From 40-80 sp040394775 (lineage in GTDB: Bacteria > Bacteroidota > Bacteroidia > Flavobacteriales_D > Crocinitomicaceae), in assembly GCA_040394775.1 (NCBI GenBank), contig JBEBRN010000005.1, forward strand, positions 8,816 to 72,815: a stretch of 64,000 nt of DNA, in the 5' to 3' direction. A program made the position numbers and the translations under genes. Below, one piece after another: positions 1 to 8,962 of the stretch. Numbering within the stretch: the stretch's first letter is position 1; every line of letters begins with the position of its first letter. The notes under the pieces were generated by a model. It was not told the DNA's origin, made no database searches, and saw nothing but the letters and a program-made list of their open reading frames with translations.

Positions 1-206
1 CTACCAATCTAAGAAAAGAGCTGGATCTTCACAGCATCAAAGAAATGCCCGAGGAAGAATGGTTAGACCTCCAACTTAACTACTTACAATTTGAACATCG
101 ATATTACACCGATTTAGCAAAAAATATTCGCAACAAAGGAAAGTCGCGAAGAATCGAAGAGCTAAAAGAAATGAAGAGTAAGTATAGCAATAATCAACAG
201 CGCTAG
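1..206 (+). CDS. C-terminal fragment of an unidentified protein (possibly HD-domain phosphohydrolase)
   Basis: An open frame entering from the left edge (codon phase starting at base 3) runs to TAG at 204-206 and gives about 67 residues. It is charged and helical, with an EEEWLDLQLNYLQFEHRYYT segment followed by a KGKSRRIEELKEMK segment. C-termini of this style occur in Bacteroidota HD-superfamily phosphohydrolases, where a short helix after the HD core ends in a Lys/Glu-rich tail. No catalytic motif lies inside the window, so this assignment is only an impression. The neighbouring sigma factor begins about 75 bases later on the same strand. Confidence 0.5.
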   Translation, partial: TNLRKELDLHSIKEMPEEEWLDLQLNYLQFEHRYYTDLAKNIRNKGKSRRIEELKEMKSKYSNNQQR

Positions 207-281
207 CATTTTTTTGTAACTTTATTGGGAATAACCAACCTTTCGGTGTATTCATTCGTTTTACTAAAAAGTCAAACACGT

Positions 282-869
282 TTGATAGTTGACCTCGATA
301 TATTGCAACGTTGTGCTAAAAATGACCAAAGAGCCATTAAGCAACTTTATGAACAATGTTTTCATAAGCTGATGCCTTTATGCTTAAGATATCACGTCAA
401 CCAAGAAGATGCAAGGTCTAGTTTGAACATAGCTTTTATGAAGATTATTCAGAATTTACCGACCATGGAATTATCCTCGTTAAATTTTAATGCATGGTCA
501 AAACGAATTACTGCTAATACATTGGTAGATGAATATCGAAAGCGAAAACATCAAGATGACCATTATTTAAAAAAAGAAACAGAGAGGGAATTAGACGTTG
601 CTTCTAATTTAACCACCAACGAAGGATTAGATAACCTAAACTATACCGCTCTTTTGGAACTTATTCACAAGTTACCAGAAAATACCCGCGTCGTTTTCAA
701 TCTCTTCGTGATTGAAGGATATGCACATAATGAAATTGCCGAAAAATTGGACATACCACTAGGAACTTCTAAATGGCATTTGTCGAATGCACGGAAATTA
801 TTGAAAGAAATGTTAGAAAAAACAACTATAAACACACATCAAAATGAGTTTGTCGGAGAAAGATATTGA
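282..869 (+). CDS. RNA polymerase sigma factor, ECF-like sigma-70 family
   Basis: Predicted ECF-type sigma factor of about 195 residues. Region 2 is visible around residues 25-95 (LYEQCFHKLMPLCLRY, then AFMKIIQNL and the FNAWSKRITANTLVDEYRKR segment). Region 4 is at about 130-180, with LPENTRVVFNLFVIEGY, EIAEKLDIPLGTSKWHLSNAR and a basic end. No in-frame ATG precedes region 2, so I chose TTG at 282, which gives the usual short N-terminus before the ILQRCAKNDQRAIKQLY helix; a longer frame starts at 225. Region 2.2 is atypical (EDARSSLNIAF rather than the common EDxxQExF). The next gene overlaps its end by 26 bases, suggesting translational coupling with a probable membrane regulator. Confidence 0.85.
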   Translation: MIVDLDILQRCAKNDQRAIKQLYEQCFHKLMPLCLRYHVNQEDARSSLNIAFMKIIQNLPTMELSSLNFNAWSKRITANTLVDEYRKRKHQDDHYLKKETERELDVASNLTTNEGLDNLNYTALLELIHKLPENTRVVFNLFVIEGYAHNEIAEKLDIPLGTSKWHLSNARKLLKEMLEKTTINTHQNEFVGERY

Positions 870-2127
870 TAAGTTATTTCAGCAAATGGATGGAAAAGCT
901 TCTTTAGAATATAAAGACGCCTATTGGACTGAAATGGAACAACTACTGAACACTCAGCAGCGTAAAAAAGGCTTTGTGTGGTGGTTAAATGGCTGGTTGT
1001 TAATTCCTACAGGATTACTTTTAGCTACTGTTGCGGCAATGGGTTTTTCTATGAGGAAAACAGTTGCACATTCTGAAATAGCGAAAACCGCACCCGTTAC
1101 TATTGAGTCTGAACTTTTAGTTCAAAATAGTAATATTCCTACTGCAAGTATACATGCGGAAATTTCAAGTCAATCGACCAACCATTATTCGACTCCAATC
1201 AAGCAACAAGGAAAAACGAATAATAAAGGAAATAATTCGTATGCTAACAACACGCGTCAAAATAGTGAAAACTCAACGCCTCTAAAAGAAACAAAAGAAT
1301 TACTAACCAGTACAAATAAATCACCTGAAAAGAATAATTCACATATCACAACAAAAGAAGTAGAGTCTGTAACACTTGACACACCGGTAGCGTTAGCAAT
1401 TATAACACCCGTTGAGAAAAATGCCAATCAACTACAAGACAATACGACTATTGAAACAGATGTCGCAACCCAAACCTCTTCGGAAGAAACCAGTGCTTCA
1501 ATCTTAGACAAAGGAGATAAAATGAAGCAAAAATGGAGAATGTATATTGGTGGTGGTATAGGAATGTCTAGTAATTTACAAGCTCCAAAAACACATCAAG
1601 GTGCAGGGGTTGTTCGTTTAGAATATGGAATGAACAAAGCATTCAATCGCTTTACTTTTTCATCCGCAATTGCCATCGAAAACACATTTGGTAACTCACT
1701 CAGCATCGAAAATAAGTATGTCAGCTACGATTTGAAGCGAAATGACAACAGACAAGTGTATAATTATAACCGATTCACCAACATTATGGTTCCTATTCGA
1801 TTAGGCTACTTTGTTGGAAAAAATCAACGAAGCCACATTCAACTGGTCGCGATGCCATCTTTTACAATCTATAACAATTTAGTTTACAAAGAGTTTAGTA
1901 ATGAAAAACTTGTCGCTAAAGATGAATACTTCAATCAAGACGTTGCATTAAATCGCTTTTTTGTCAACGTTGGAATAGGATACGACTTTATGATTACGAA
2001 TAACTGCTCCCTAGGATTTGAGTACAATAACAACCTTGGATTGAATCGTAAAAAATCATTGTCTAGCTCTTATACCGCAAAGTCTGACCATCAATTCATT
2101 ATTCAACTAAGATATTTTATACGATGA
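844..2127 (+). CDS. Inner-membrane-anchored protein with C-terminal outer-membrane-type beta-barrel domain
   Basis: A 427-residue protein with a short cytoplasmic N-terminus (about 1-42, LFQQMDGKASLEYKDAYW), one transmembrane helix (about 46-66), a long low-complexity Ser/Thr/Asn/Glu linker (about 70-225) and a C-terminal region (about 230-427) with the alternating pattern of an 8-10-strand barrel of the PorT/OmpW-like type. An N-terminal cytoplasmic tail coupled to a sigma factor is the layout of an anti-sigma factor, and here the periplasmic end is barrel-like. Similar proteins sit after sigma genes in Bacteroidota. The ATG overlaps the sigma gene by 26 bases, and the stop overlaps the following lipoprotein start (ATGA). 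Anti-sigma function is inferred, not shown. Confidence 0.7.
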   Translation: MSLSEKDIDKLFQQMDGKASLEYKDAYWTEMEQLLNTQQRKKGFVWWLNGWLLIPTGLLLATVAAMGFSMRKTVAHSEIAKTAPVTIESELLVQNSNIPTASIHAEISSQSTNHYSTPIKQQGKTNNKGNNSYANNTRQNSENSTPLKETKELLTSTNKSPEKNNSHITTKEVESVTLDTPVALAIITPVEKNANQLQDNTTIETDVATQTSSEETSASILDKGDKMKQKWRMYIGGGIGMSSNLQAPKTHQGAGVVRLEYGMNKAFNRFTFSSAIAIENTFGNSLSIENKYVSYDLKRNDNRQVYNYNRFTNIMVPIRLGYFVGKNQRSHIQLVAMPSFTIYNNLVYKEFSNEKLVAKDEYFNQDVALNRFFVNVGIGYDFMITNNCSLGFEYNNNLGLNRKKSLSSSYTAKSDHQFIIQLRYFIR

Positions 2128-3194
2128 AAAAAAGTGTTTTTATTTATATCATCCTTCCGCTTTTGATACTTTCATGTACCAAGCACGAAGTGATTCCTAT
2201 TCAGCAAACAAATTCACCTGAATTTAATGCGGAATTGACATTTGGTGGGGAAACAAAACGTTTTGTCGCAGGAGAAGACGAATGCGTTTTAACTCCTCTA
2301 ACAACGAAAGATTATGGTATTTTCAGAATGCAGACTATTTTTAATAAAGGAAATGAACAATTGTTCTTTAGCATCAATGATGGAGATTTTCAAAACAATA
2401 TATCTTTCCAAGATAAACTGAAAGCTATTGCTTCAAATGGATTAAAATTCTCCAACTTCAATTCAATAGCGTTAGCCTATTCGCTGGATTCGATTAAACA
2501 GTTTTTAGGAGGTGATGATGTTGACTTATACATTAATAATCAACTTTTAGAATCCGATAATTACACCTTTCCATCTTCCGGAATTTACACTTTAGATGTT
2601 GTCAAGGTTATTGATGGAAAATCATTTAAAATAAGTAACGATTGGTATGTTGGTTTCAAAAATCCATTTGGTAACTTAACCTTTGACTACAATACAACCA
2701 GTCACCAATTGACTGCTAATATTGTAAATGAATCTACTACTAAAATAGCAGTTAAATGGTATTTAAACGATGTATTGACTAGTGAAGAAAACACCTTAAT
2801 ATCGAACGATAATTTAACGGCAACTACGAAAATAAAAGCCGTTGTTAGTTATCAAGGAGTCTCCAAAAGCTTTGAAGGGTTAATTGACTTGAACCAAGCT
2901 ACTAATCAGGTGGACGATATTAAAAAATACAGCTATTTGCTTCAAAATGGCGAGAATCCAGATGATTTACGCATCCGCTTAAAATTGGTGCAAGATAATC
3001 AAACGTGGCTTGTAGTTCCCAATAACGATGGTTACTTTTCTATAAAAGATATTCATTTTTATAAGAAAATGGATGGAAAAGATATTTACTTATTGGAAGG
3101 AGAGACAAGCGATATCCTAATGAGAAACACATCTACAAATGAAGAAAAGACAGCTCGATTAAAAATAAAAGGCGGTTTTGAATTTCCTTATTAA
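2124..3194 (+). CDS. Lipoprotein of unknown function, third gene of sigma operon
   Basis: A 356-residue predicted lipoprotein. The N-terminus is a hydrophobic signal ending in a lipobox (LILSC, Cys18). The mature part is rich in beta-strand patterning, with two stretches resembling Ig-like or PKD-like modules (about 165-255) and no recognisable catalytic motif. Its ATG overlaps the stop of the preceding barrel/anti-sigma-like gene by 4 bases, so the three genes (sigma factor, membrane-anchored barrel protein, lipoprotein) look like one transcript. That implies a surface-sensing or envelope-stress role, but no family was recognised. Confidence 0.75.
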   Translation: MKKSVFIYIILPLLILSCTKHEVIPIQQTNSPEFNAELTFGGETKRFVAGEDECVLTPLTTKDYGIFRMQTIFNKGNEQLFFSINDGDFQNNISFQDKLKAIASNGLKFSNFNSIALAYSLDSIKQFLGGDDVDLYINNQLLESDNYTFPSSGIYTLDVVKVIDGKSFKISNDWYVGFKNPFGNLTFDYNTTSHQLTANIVNESTTKIAVKWYLNDVLTSEENTLISNDNLTATTKIKAVVSYQGVSKSFEGLIDLNQATNQVDDIKKYSYLLQNGENPDDLRIRLKLVQDNQTWLVVPNNDGYFSIKDIHFYKKMDGKDIYLLEGETSDILMRNTSTNEEKTARLKIKGGFEFPY

Positions 3195-3243
3195 AAAAAA
3201 AAGTAATTTTAAACCCAATAATCTAAAGTTAAACTTCGAACCT

Positions 3244-4326
3244 ATGAAAAGAAATTACTTAATCGTTTGTCTTTTATTGTCCACACAAATCATTAATGCG
3301 CAAATTGAGTTAAATCAAGAAAATTTCGCAACCCTTGGAGATAAGGAAAGAATGTCATCAGCAACAATAGCTTCAGAAGTGGATTTAAATACAGGAGCAG
3401 GGTATTTTTGGGATTTCTCTCATCTAACCCCTGAAAGTCAAGTATTAGAAGAATACAAACCAATTTCAGATTTAGGACAATTAGCAGGTTTTCAGTTTGG
3501 TAATTTTTCCCCTGATAAATATAAAGCTACTTATCACATTATCAATCCAGATGTTCCTTTACAATATTTACCGTCTTTCTTACCAATTCAATTCTCCGAT
3601 TATAACAATTTGATGAAATTGTCTGAAGACTCTTTAAGTTTAGTTGGCTTATCAGTTAATATCAATGGACAAGCACTCCCTATTCGTTACTCAGAAATTG
3701 AAACACAATATTATTTCCCCGTTAAATATGGTGATCACTATACAACTCATGGCCGTTTTGACCAAGATATGAATCCTATGGTAGATGCTCAATGGAGACA
3801 AAAAAGAGAACATGAAGTAACAGTTGATGGATGGGGAAAAGTCTTTACACCAATCGGAAGTTTTGATTGTTTACGCATCAAGCATATCGTTGTTGAACAA
3901 GATTCTATCTACGCTTCAGTAAGTGGATTTGGGGCTTGGCTACCTTTAAATGTTCCGAAACAAATAATTTATGAATGGAGAACACTTGAAGAAGGAAGCC
4001 CTGTTGTAAGAATTAAAGCAAATATTCAAGGAAATAATGAAAATGTGACTGCTATCGAATACAGAGATAATGTCGTTTTTGTTGGAGTAGATGAGTTGAA
4101 AGACAATATCTCATTGACAGTTTACCCTAATCCAGTTTTTACTGCGATGCATGTAAATACCAATTATAGCTTTGAAAGTTACGCTATTTACAGTGTAGAT
4201 GGAAAAATAGTACAAACGGGTATCTTTAGCTCTTCTATTGATTGCTCTCAACTACAAAAAGGGGCTTACACATTGAGATTATCTGGGAAAGATAACGTCG
4301 CGTCGAAAGCATTTGTTAAACAATAA
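3244..4326 (+). CDS. T9SS type A sorting-domain protein, function unknown
   Basis: A 360-residue exported protein. The signal peptide is MKRNYLIVCLLLSTQIINAQ, with likely cleavage after the AQ. The last ~75 residues form a type A T9SS C-terminal domain: VYPNPV, then a DGKIVQTG turn, LQKGAYTLRL and a basic end (KAFVKQ). The central 260 residues are beta-rich with no identified catalytic motif. I chose ATG 3244 over an in-frame start at 3178 because only the later start places the signal peptide at the N-terminus. It follows the sigma operon by 49 bases and may belong to its regulon, which is an inference from proximity alone. Confidence 0.85.
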   Translation: MKRNYLIVCLLLSTQIINAQIELNQENFATLGDKERMSSATIASEVDLNTGAGYFWDFSHLTPESQVLEEYKPISDLGQLAGFQFGNFSPDKYKATYHIINPDVPLQYLPSFLPIQFSDYNNLMKLSEDSLSLVGLSVNINGQALPIRYSEIETQYYFPVKYGDHYTTHGRFDQDMNPMVDAQWRQKREHEVTVDGWGKVFTPIGSFDCLRIKHIVVEQDSIYASVSGFGAWLPLNVPKQIIYEWRTLEEGSPVVRIKANIQGNNENVTAIEYRDNVVFVGVDELKDNISLTVYPNPVFTAMHVNTNYSFESYAIYSVDGKIVQTGIFSSSIDCSQLQKGAYTLRLSGKDNVASKAFVKQ

Positions 4327-4330
4327 GAAA

Positions 4331-5767
4331 TTATTCTTCCACTTTACTTTTGAGTACTCCGACAATACTTGTCGTTAATAGTTCGTCTCCTTCTTTTGGA
4401 TAATTTTCCTTTGATAATATTTTACCGTTAAACAATGTAATAGTGTACCCTTTTTTTAAGGTATTATCTGGATGAACTAACTTAATCGTTGTTTCTATTT
4501 GAGCAAGTACTTTAGAGGCATTATCTGTTATTTTTGAAACGTTATTCAGTAATAAAACACGATAATCCTGTAAATAGATATCCTTTTCAAGTATATATTT
4601 CGTACTAATAACTGCTAATTTTTGTTGTTCATGCTGAAGTGTATTTGTGGTGATTCGATACTGTGTCTTTATGTTGGAACGAAAGTTATGTGCCTGACTT
4701 CTTAAACTCACCCAATTTGTTTTTTGTACATTATTTGCATTGCGTGCGAGATCTGTTCGCTGTTGACGCCACGATTGTTTATTTGAAATGATACACGACG
4801 CAGAAGCGTTTCTGAAAACACGAGATTCATTCAATAATGTTTTTTTGGTATTTGATAATACGTAATACGTTTCCTCTACTATCAATCGCTTCATTTCTAC
4901 CACTGACCTATCGAATTGATGAAAAATATCGACGAAAAAGATAGCTAGTTCAGTTGGTGTGATAGCACTTCGATACGCAATCATTTCAGCAACAGTAAGA
5001 TTGGTCGAATGTCCAATTCCAGTGAGAACAGGTAATGGGAAATTGGTAATTGCTTCACACAGATTGTAATTATTGTAGCAGGACATTCCTACTTCACCAC
5101 CACCACCCCTCACAATAACAACAGCATCAAAAAAAGAATGATATTTTTTTATGCGTTCTAATTGCTGTAAAATTGTTTCAATTGCTCCATCACCACTAAG
5201 CGTTGCTGGAAAAAGTTTCGTGTTAAATCCATAGCCATAAGCGTTACCATTTAGAACCGTCAAGAAGTCCGAAAGTCCTTTACTAGATTCCACAGATATA
5301 ATGGCAATATTCTTTGGCAATAGCGGTAATTTTAACTGTTGGTTTCTGGTCAGTAACCCTTTTTCTTTTAACTTTTTAAGTGTTTCTTCCCGTTCTTTAT
5401 GCAGTTCACCCAAAGTATAGTTCGGATCGATGTCCACAATTTCCAATCCCATTCCATATATCGGATGAAAATTCACCCTAACCTGAAAAAGTAATGTCAA
5501 TCCATCGCGAAGAGGCTCCTTGACTGTTTCTTCGAAGCGGATTCGTATATTCGTAAAGTTATTTTTCCAAATCGTACCACGCATTTCAGCGACAATCTCC
5601 CCATTTTCCTTGTGGACTAACTCTGGATAACAATGTCCCTTCACCGTTTGATTCAACTTGTGCATTTCTGCCTTGACCCAATAGGCGTTATGGTACACAT
5701 TCTTAATGGCTCGCTGAATAGACGAAGTTAATTCTAATAAAGTAAATGTTTTTCTCTCTGTGCTCAT
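4331..5767 (-). CDS. xseA: Exodeoxyribonuclease VII large subunit
   Basis: XseA, the catalytic large subunit of exonuclease VII, which degrades single-stranded DNA bidirectionally to oligonucleotides. The protein has 478 residues. The OB-fold tRNA_anti-like domain is at about 10-110 (WVKAEMHKLNQ, RGTIWKNNF), followed by the catalytic core with IAIISVESSKGLSDF, FDAVVIVRGGGGEVGMSCYN and PVLTGIGHSTNLTVAEMIA, then a long helical region and the C-terminal KKGYTITLFNGK segment. The GGG-x-hydrophobic and GIGHxxN motifs are diagnostic. The small subunit gene xseB, often adjacent, is not seen on either side. It is convergent with the T9SS gene, with only 4 bases between stops. Confidence 0.96.
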   Translation of the reverse strand: MSTERKTFTLLELTSSIQRAIKNVYHNAYWVKAEMHKLNQTVKGHCYPELVHKENGEIVAEMRGTIWKNNFTNIRIRFEETVKEPLRDGLTLLFQVRVNFHPIYGMGLEIVDIDPNYTLGELHKEREETLKKLKEKGLLTRNQQLKLPLLPKNIAIISVESSKGLSDFLTVLNGNAYGYGFNTKLFPATLSGDGAIETILQQLERIKKYHSFFDAVVIVRGGGGEVGMSCYNNYNLCEAITNFPLPVLTGIGHSTNLTVAEMIAYRSAITPTELAIFFVDIFHQFDRSVVEMKRLIVEETYYVLSNTKKTLLNESRVFRNASASCIISNKQSWRQQRTDLARNANNVQKTNWVSLRSQAHNFRSNIKTQYRITTNTLQHEQQKLAVISTKYILEKDIYLQDYRVLLLNNVSKITDNASKVLAQIETTIKLVHPDNTLKKGYTITLFNGKILSKENYPKEGDELLTTSIVGVLKSKVEE

Positions 5768-5919
5768 GAAGAACTAAAGGTAAGTAGAATTCAATTAAAA
5801 GCGAATTTAAAGTCTTTTATTTTATTCAAACAAACACTCCTTACATCCAATAAATTAAATTAAATGTCGTTTACAGCTAAAGCTTCAACTAAAAAGATAA
5901 AAATTCATAACTTTGGCCC

Positions 5920-6678
5920 ATGAAAGTGAACTTTCTTATAGCAAGTCTATTTGTTTATTGTTTAGGATTCTCTCAAGTTGAAGAAGAGAAAAATAATTCA
6001 GTATCCTCTTTTTTAATTAGCGCTCATTACGCTCCTAGTTTTGCATTAGGCGATTTACAACAGCGGTATAGCTTTCTCAACCACATTGGTGCTGGAGTGT
6101 CTTACAAGTTAAATTCCAATTGGATATTTGGTGTAGATGGAAGTTTCATTTTTGGTAATCGCACCAAATTCACGGGGTTATTTGATAACTTAGTAGATAG
6201 TCATGGAAATATATCGGATGTAAATGGAGATGTCGGTATTGTACTAGCAAATCCAAGAGGGCTTACCTTTAATGTGCATGTTGGGAAAATCTTCCCTGTC
6301 TCAAAATCAAATCCAAATTCTGGAATTTTTGTGCGAGTTAGTGGTGGTTATTTACAGCATAAACTGAACATTGAAACTCGTGATCATATCATACCTTCGT
6401 TAGAGAAAGAATACCGCAAAGGCTATGACCGTTTTTCTTCTGGTTTAGCTTCTGAACAATTATTAGGATATCTTTTCATTGGCAACAACGAATTTGTCAA
6501 CTTTTACGCTGGAGCATTTATCCAAGAAGGTTTCACGGTAAATCGACGTAATTTGAATTATGACCAACCTACAGTTCCTGTTGACAAAAGCCTTCGTTTA
6601 GATATGATGGTTGGAATTAAAGTAGCTTGGATTTTCCTTGCGAATGCCAATCGCTCTAGAAATTATTATACCAAATAA
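5920..6678 (+). CDS. Outer-membrane beta-barrel protein, uncharacterised
   Basis: A 252-residue exported protein with a signal peptide (MKVNFLIASLFVYCLGFSQ). The remainder reads as alternating hydrophobic/polar beta strands with Gly-rich turns typical of small Bacteroidota porin-like proteins (FALGDLQQRYSFLNHIGAG, then repeated strand pairs). No enzymatic motif is visible. A good promoter -7 box, TAACTTTG, occupies 5908-5915 just 4 bases before the ATG, which would make the transcript almost leaderless. It is followed by waaA after 3 bases, so the two are probably cotranscribed and both serve the outer membrane. Confidence 0.75.
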   Translation: MKVNFLIASLFVYCLGFSQVEEEKNNSVSSFLISAHYAPSFALGDLQQRYSFLNHIGAGVSYKLNSNWIFGVDGSFIFGNRTKFTGLFDNLVDSHGNISDVNGDVGIVLANPRGLTFNVHVGKIFPVSKSNPNSGIFVRVSGGYLQHKLNIETRDHIIPSLEKEYRKGYDRFSSGLASEQLLGYLFIGNNEFVNFYAGAFIQEGFTVNRRNLNYDQPTVPVDKSLRLDMMVGIKVAWIFLANANRSRNYYTK

Positions 6679-6681
6679 TAC

Positions 6682-7887
6682 ATGAGAATCTTTCATACAC
6701 TTAGTGTTATTTTGTATGGAGGAATCATTTTTCTGCTACAACCCTTCCATGAAAAAGCACGGAAATGGTGGAAAGGACGACAAGGTTTTTGGGCGCAACT
6801 TCCTACCAATATTCCAACAAAAAATGTCGTATGGTTTCACTGCGCTTCTTTAGGAGAATTCGATCAAGGTATTCCTGTGATGCAAGCACTAAAAGAAAGA
6901 GACCCTTCTATTTTCATCATCGTCACGTTCTTCTCTCCTTCGGGAATGGAACATTATCACAAACGCAATCATCCAGCAGATTGGGTAGGTTATTTACCGC
7001 TCCCAACACCTTCAAACGCTCGTCGATTTATAACGTATTTCCATCCTAAATTAGTGTTCTTCGTGAAATATGAGTTTTGGGAACATTATCTTTCAGAAGC
7101 AAAGAAAAATAACGCAAAAATCTACTGTATATCTGCCAATTTTCGCAAAAATCATCGTTTTTTTGGTGCTTTTAAATCGCTCTTCGCTCCTACTCTTTTT
7201 CTATTTGACAAAATCTTCGTTCAGAATGAAACATCTTTACTGTTGTTAGAAAAAATTCAATATCCAAATGGTATTTTAGCCGGAGACACACGTATCGATA
7301 GAGTTTTAGATAACAAAGCGATGGTAAAGAAAGACGAATTAGTTGAAGCTTTTTTAGCAGATGAAAAGGCAATTATTTTAGGAAGTAGTTGGCCCATTGG
7401 AGAACAGCTCTGGAAAGAGTATATCAAAAGTCATCCTGAGCATAAATTCATCATTGCTCCTCATGATATTTCAGAAAAACACCTTACTTCAATTTTAGAA
7501 ATGTATCCTCAAGCGGTTCGATATACCCAAAATTCGGTTGTCAAATCCAACATATTGATAATTGATTGCATCGGGAAATTATCCAATCTATATCAATATG
7601 CATCGTTAGCCTATATTGGAGGAGGATTTACAGGGAAATTACACAACATACTAGAAGCAGCAGTATTTAACATTCCCGTTCTAATCGGACCTAAGCATCA
7701 CCGATTTCCAGAAGCACAATACTTAATAGATAAAGGCATCGTTGCGATTATAACTTCCTCTGTTGATGTTCAAAAGAAGATTGAAACAATGCACCAACAA
7801 CAGGAAATGATTGAGAAAGAAGCGACTTCTTTTTTTGCTGATAATAAGAATGTAGCCACTAAAATTGTGGATGAAATTTTCAGTTAA
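6682..7887 (+). CDS. waaA: 3-deoxy-D-manno-octulosonic acid (Kdo) transferase
   Basis: WaaA/KdtA transfers Kdo from CMP-Kdo to lipid A precursor at the inner membrane. At 401 residues it is close to the usual length. The N-terminal membrane helix is at about 1-20. The glycosyltransferase GT30 pattern is clear: VVWFHCASLGEFDQGIPV, IIVTFFSPSGME, the FVKYEFWEHYL acid motif, ILAGDTRIDRV, and in the C-terminal half SLAYIGGGFTGKLHNILEAA with GPKHHRFPEA. The family glycines and the H/E pairs for CMP-Kdo binding are intact. It is cotranscribed with the preceding outer-membrane protein gene. Confidence 0.96.
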   Translation: MRIFHTLSVILYGGIIFLLQPFHEKARKWWKGRQGFWAQLPTNIPTKNVVWFHCASLGEFDQGIPVMQALKERDPSIFIIVTFFSPSGMEHYHKRNHPADWVGYLPLPTPSNARRFITYFHPKLVFFVKYEFWEHYLSEAKKNNAKIYCISANFRKNHRFFGAFKSLFAPTLFLFDKIFVQNETSLLLLEKIQYPNGILAGDTRIDRVLDNKAMVKKDELVEAFLADEKAIILGSSWPIGEQLWKEYIKSHPEHKFIIAPHDISEKHLTSILEMYPQAVRYTQNSVVKSNILIIDCIGKLSNLYQYASLAYIGGGFTGKLHNILEAAVFNIPVLIGPKHHRFPEAQYLIDKGIVAIITSSVDVQKKIETMHQQQEMIEKEATSFFADNKNVATKIVDEIFS

Positions 7888-8075
7888 ATCACCCCATTAG
7901 AATATTTAACACTAAAATAAATAACACATCAGCGTTATTTATAATCACTCTAAATAACAGTGCTTTTAAATGATTAAATCACTGTATATCTGACCATTGA
8001 GAATACTATCATACAGATTAAACATTCCTTGACATCTTCTATCAAAAAACAAAATGTAAATTTGTGCATTGCTAT

Positions 8076-8960
8076 GTGTCAGAATTAAAGTCTATATCAG
8101 TGATTCAAAAAATAAAGGACTATTTATTATTTACAAAGTTTAGGTTATCATTTACTGTTGTATTGTCGGCAGTTCTTGGATATTTCTTTGTGGCGGAACA
8201 AGAATGGGTTTGGAGAGATTTATTACTTATTTCTGTTGGAGGATCCTTATTAACGTGTGCTTCTATCGGTTCTAATCAAATTTGGGAACGCAACTTTGAT
8301 AAACAGATGAACCGTACCAAAAACCGTCCTTTACCGAGCGGAAGAATGTCTTTAACAGAAGCCTATATAGCAGTTTCAATATTCTTAATCGGTGGTTTAT
8401 CATTACTATTCTTATTAAATTACAAGACATTTTTATTAGGTGTTCTAGCGTATGTTTCATATGCTTTTATGTACACACCAATGAAAAGACATACTCCTTG
8501 GGCAGTGTTTATGGGAGCTATTCCTGGAGCATTACCTCCATTAATGGGTGCCGTAGCCTTCACAGGTAACTTTACTTTTGAAACAGGTATTTTATTTTTC
8601 ATCCAATTTGTATGGCAATTCCCTCATTTCTGGGCAATTGCATGGGTGGCACATGACGATTATGAGCGAGGTGGTTTCAGTTTACTACCTTTAAAATCCA
8701 ATAAATCGAAAGGTTCAGCCAGTTTAATTGTTTTATATTCCATTTTCTTAATTCCATTCACACTGATTCCATGGGTCGTAGGAATGACAGGAACTTGGTC
8801 TTTGGTAGTTGGAGGATTGATGTCAGTACTTTTCTTCTTATCAGCTTATAAACTTTACTTAACATTAGATAATAAAGACGCAAAAATTTGTATGTTTGCT
8901 TCGTTTATATATTTACCCGTAGTACAATTAGTATTAGTTTTAGATAAAATTCCTCAATAA
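8076..8960 (+). CDS. ctaB: Heme o synthase (protoheme IX farnesyltransferase)
   Basis: UbiA-family enzyme that farnesylates heme b to heme o for heme-copper oxidases. The protein has about 294 residues and eight to nine membrane helices. Both Asp-rich motifs are visible: NQIWERNFDKQMNRTKNRPL (N-x3-D-x3-D region) and the second loop WVAHDDYERGGFSLLP, plus YTPMKRHTPWAVFMGAIPGA. The start is uncertain: no ATG is available, and GTG at 8064, 8076 or 8100 are candidates; homologues usually begin 10-20 residues before the KDYLLFTKFRLS segment, so 8076 or 8100 is likeliest. It is first in a five-gene oxidase operon, with 2 bases before the next gene. Confidence 0.93.
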   Translation: MSELKSISVIQKIKDYLLFTKFRLSFTVVLSAVLGYFFVAEQEWVWRDLLLISVGGSLLTCASIGSNQIWERNFDKQMNRTKNRPLPSGRMSLTEAYIAVSIFLIGGLSLLFLLNYKTFLLGVLAYVSYAFMYTPMKRHTPWAVFMGAIPGALPPLMGAVAFTGNFTFETGILFFIQFVWQFPHFWAIAWVAHDDYERGGFSLLPLKSNKSKGSASLIVLYSIFLIPFTLIPWVVGMTGTWSLVVGGLMSVLFFLSAYKLYLTLDNKDAKICMFASFIYLPVVQLVLVLDKIPQ

Positions 8961-8962
8961 GT

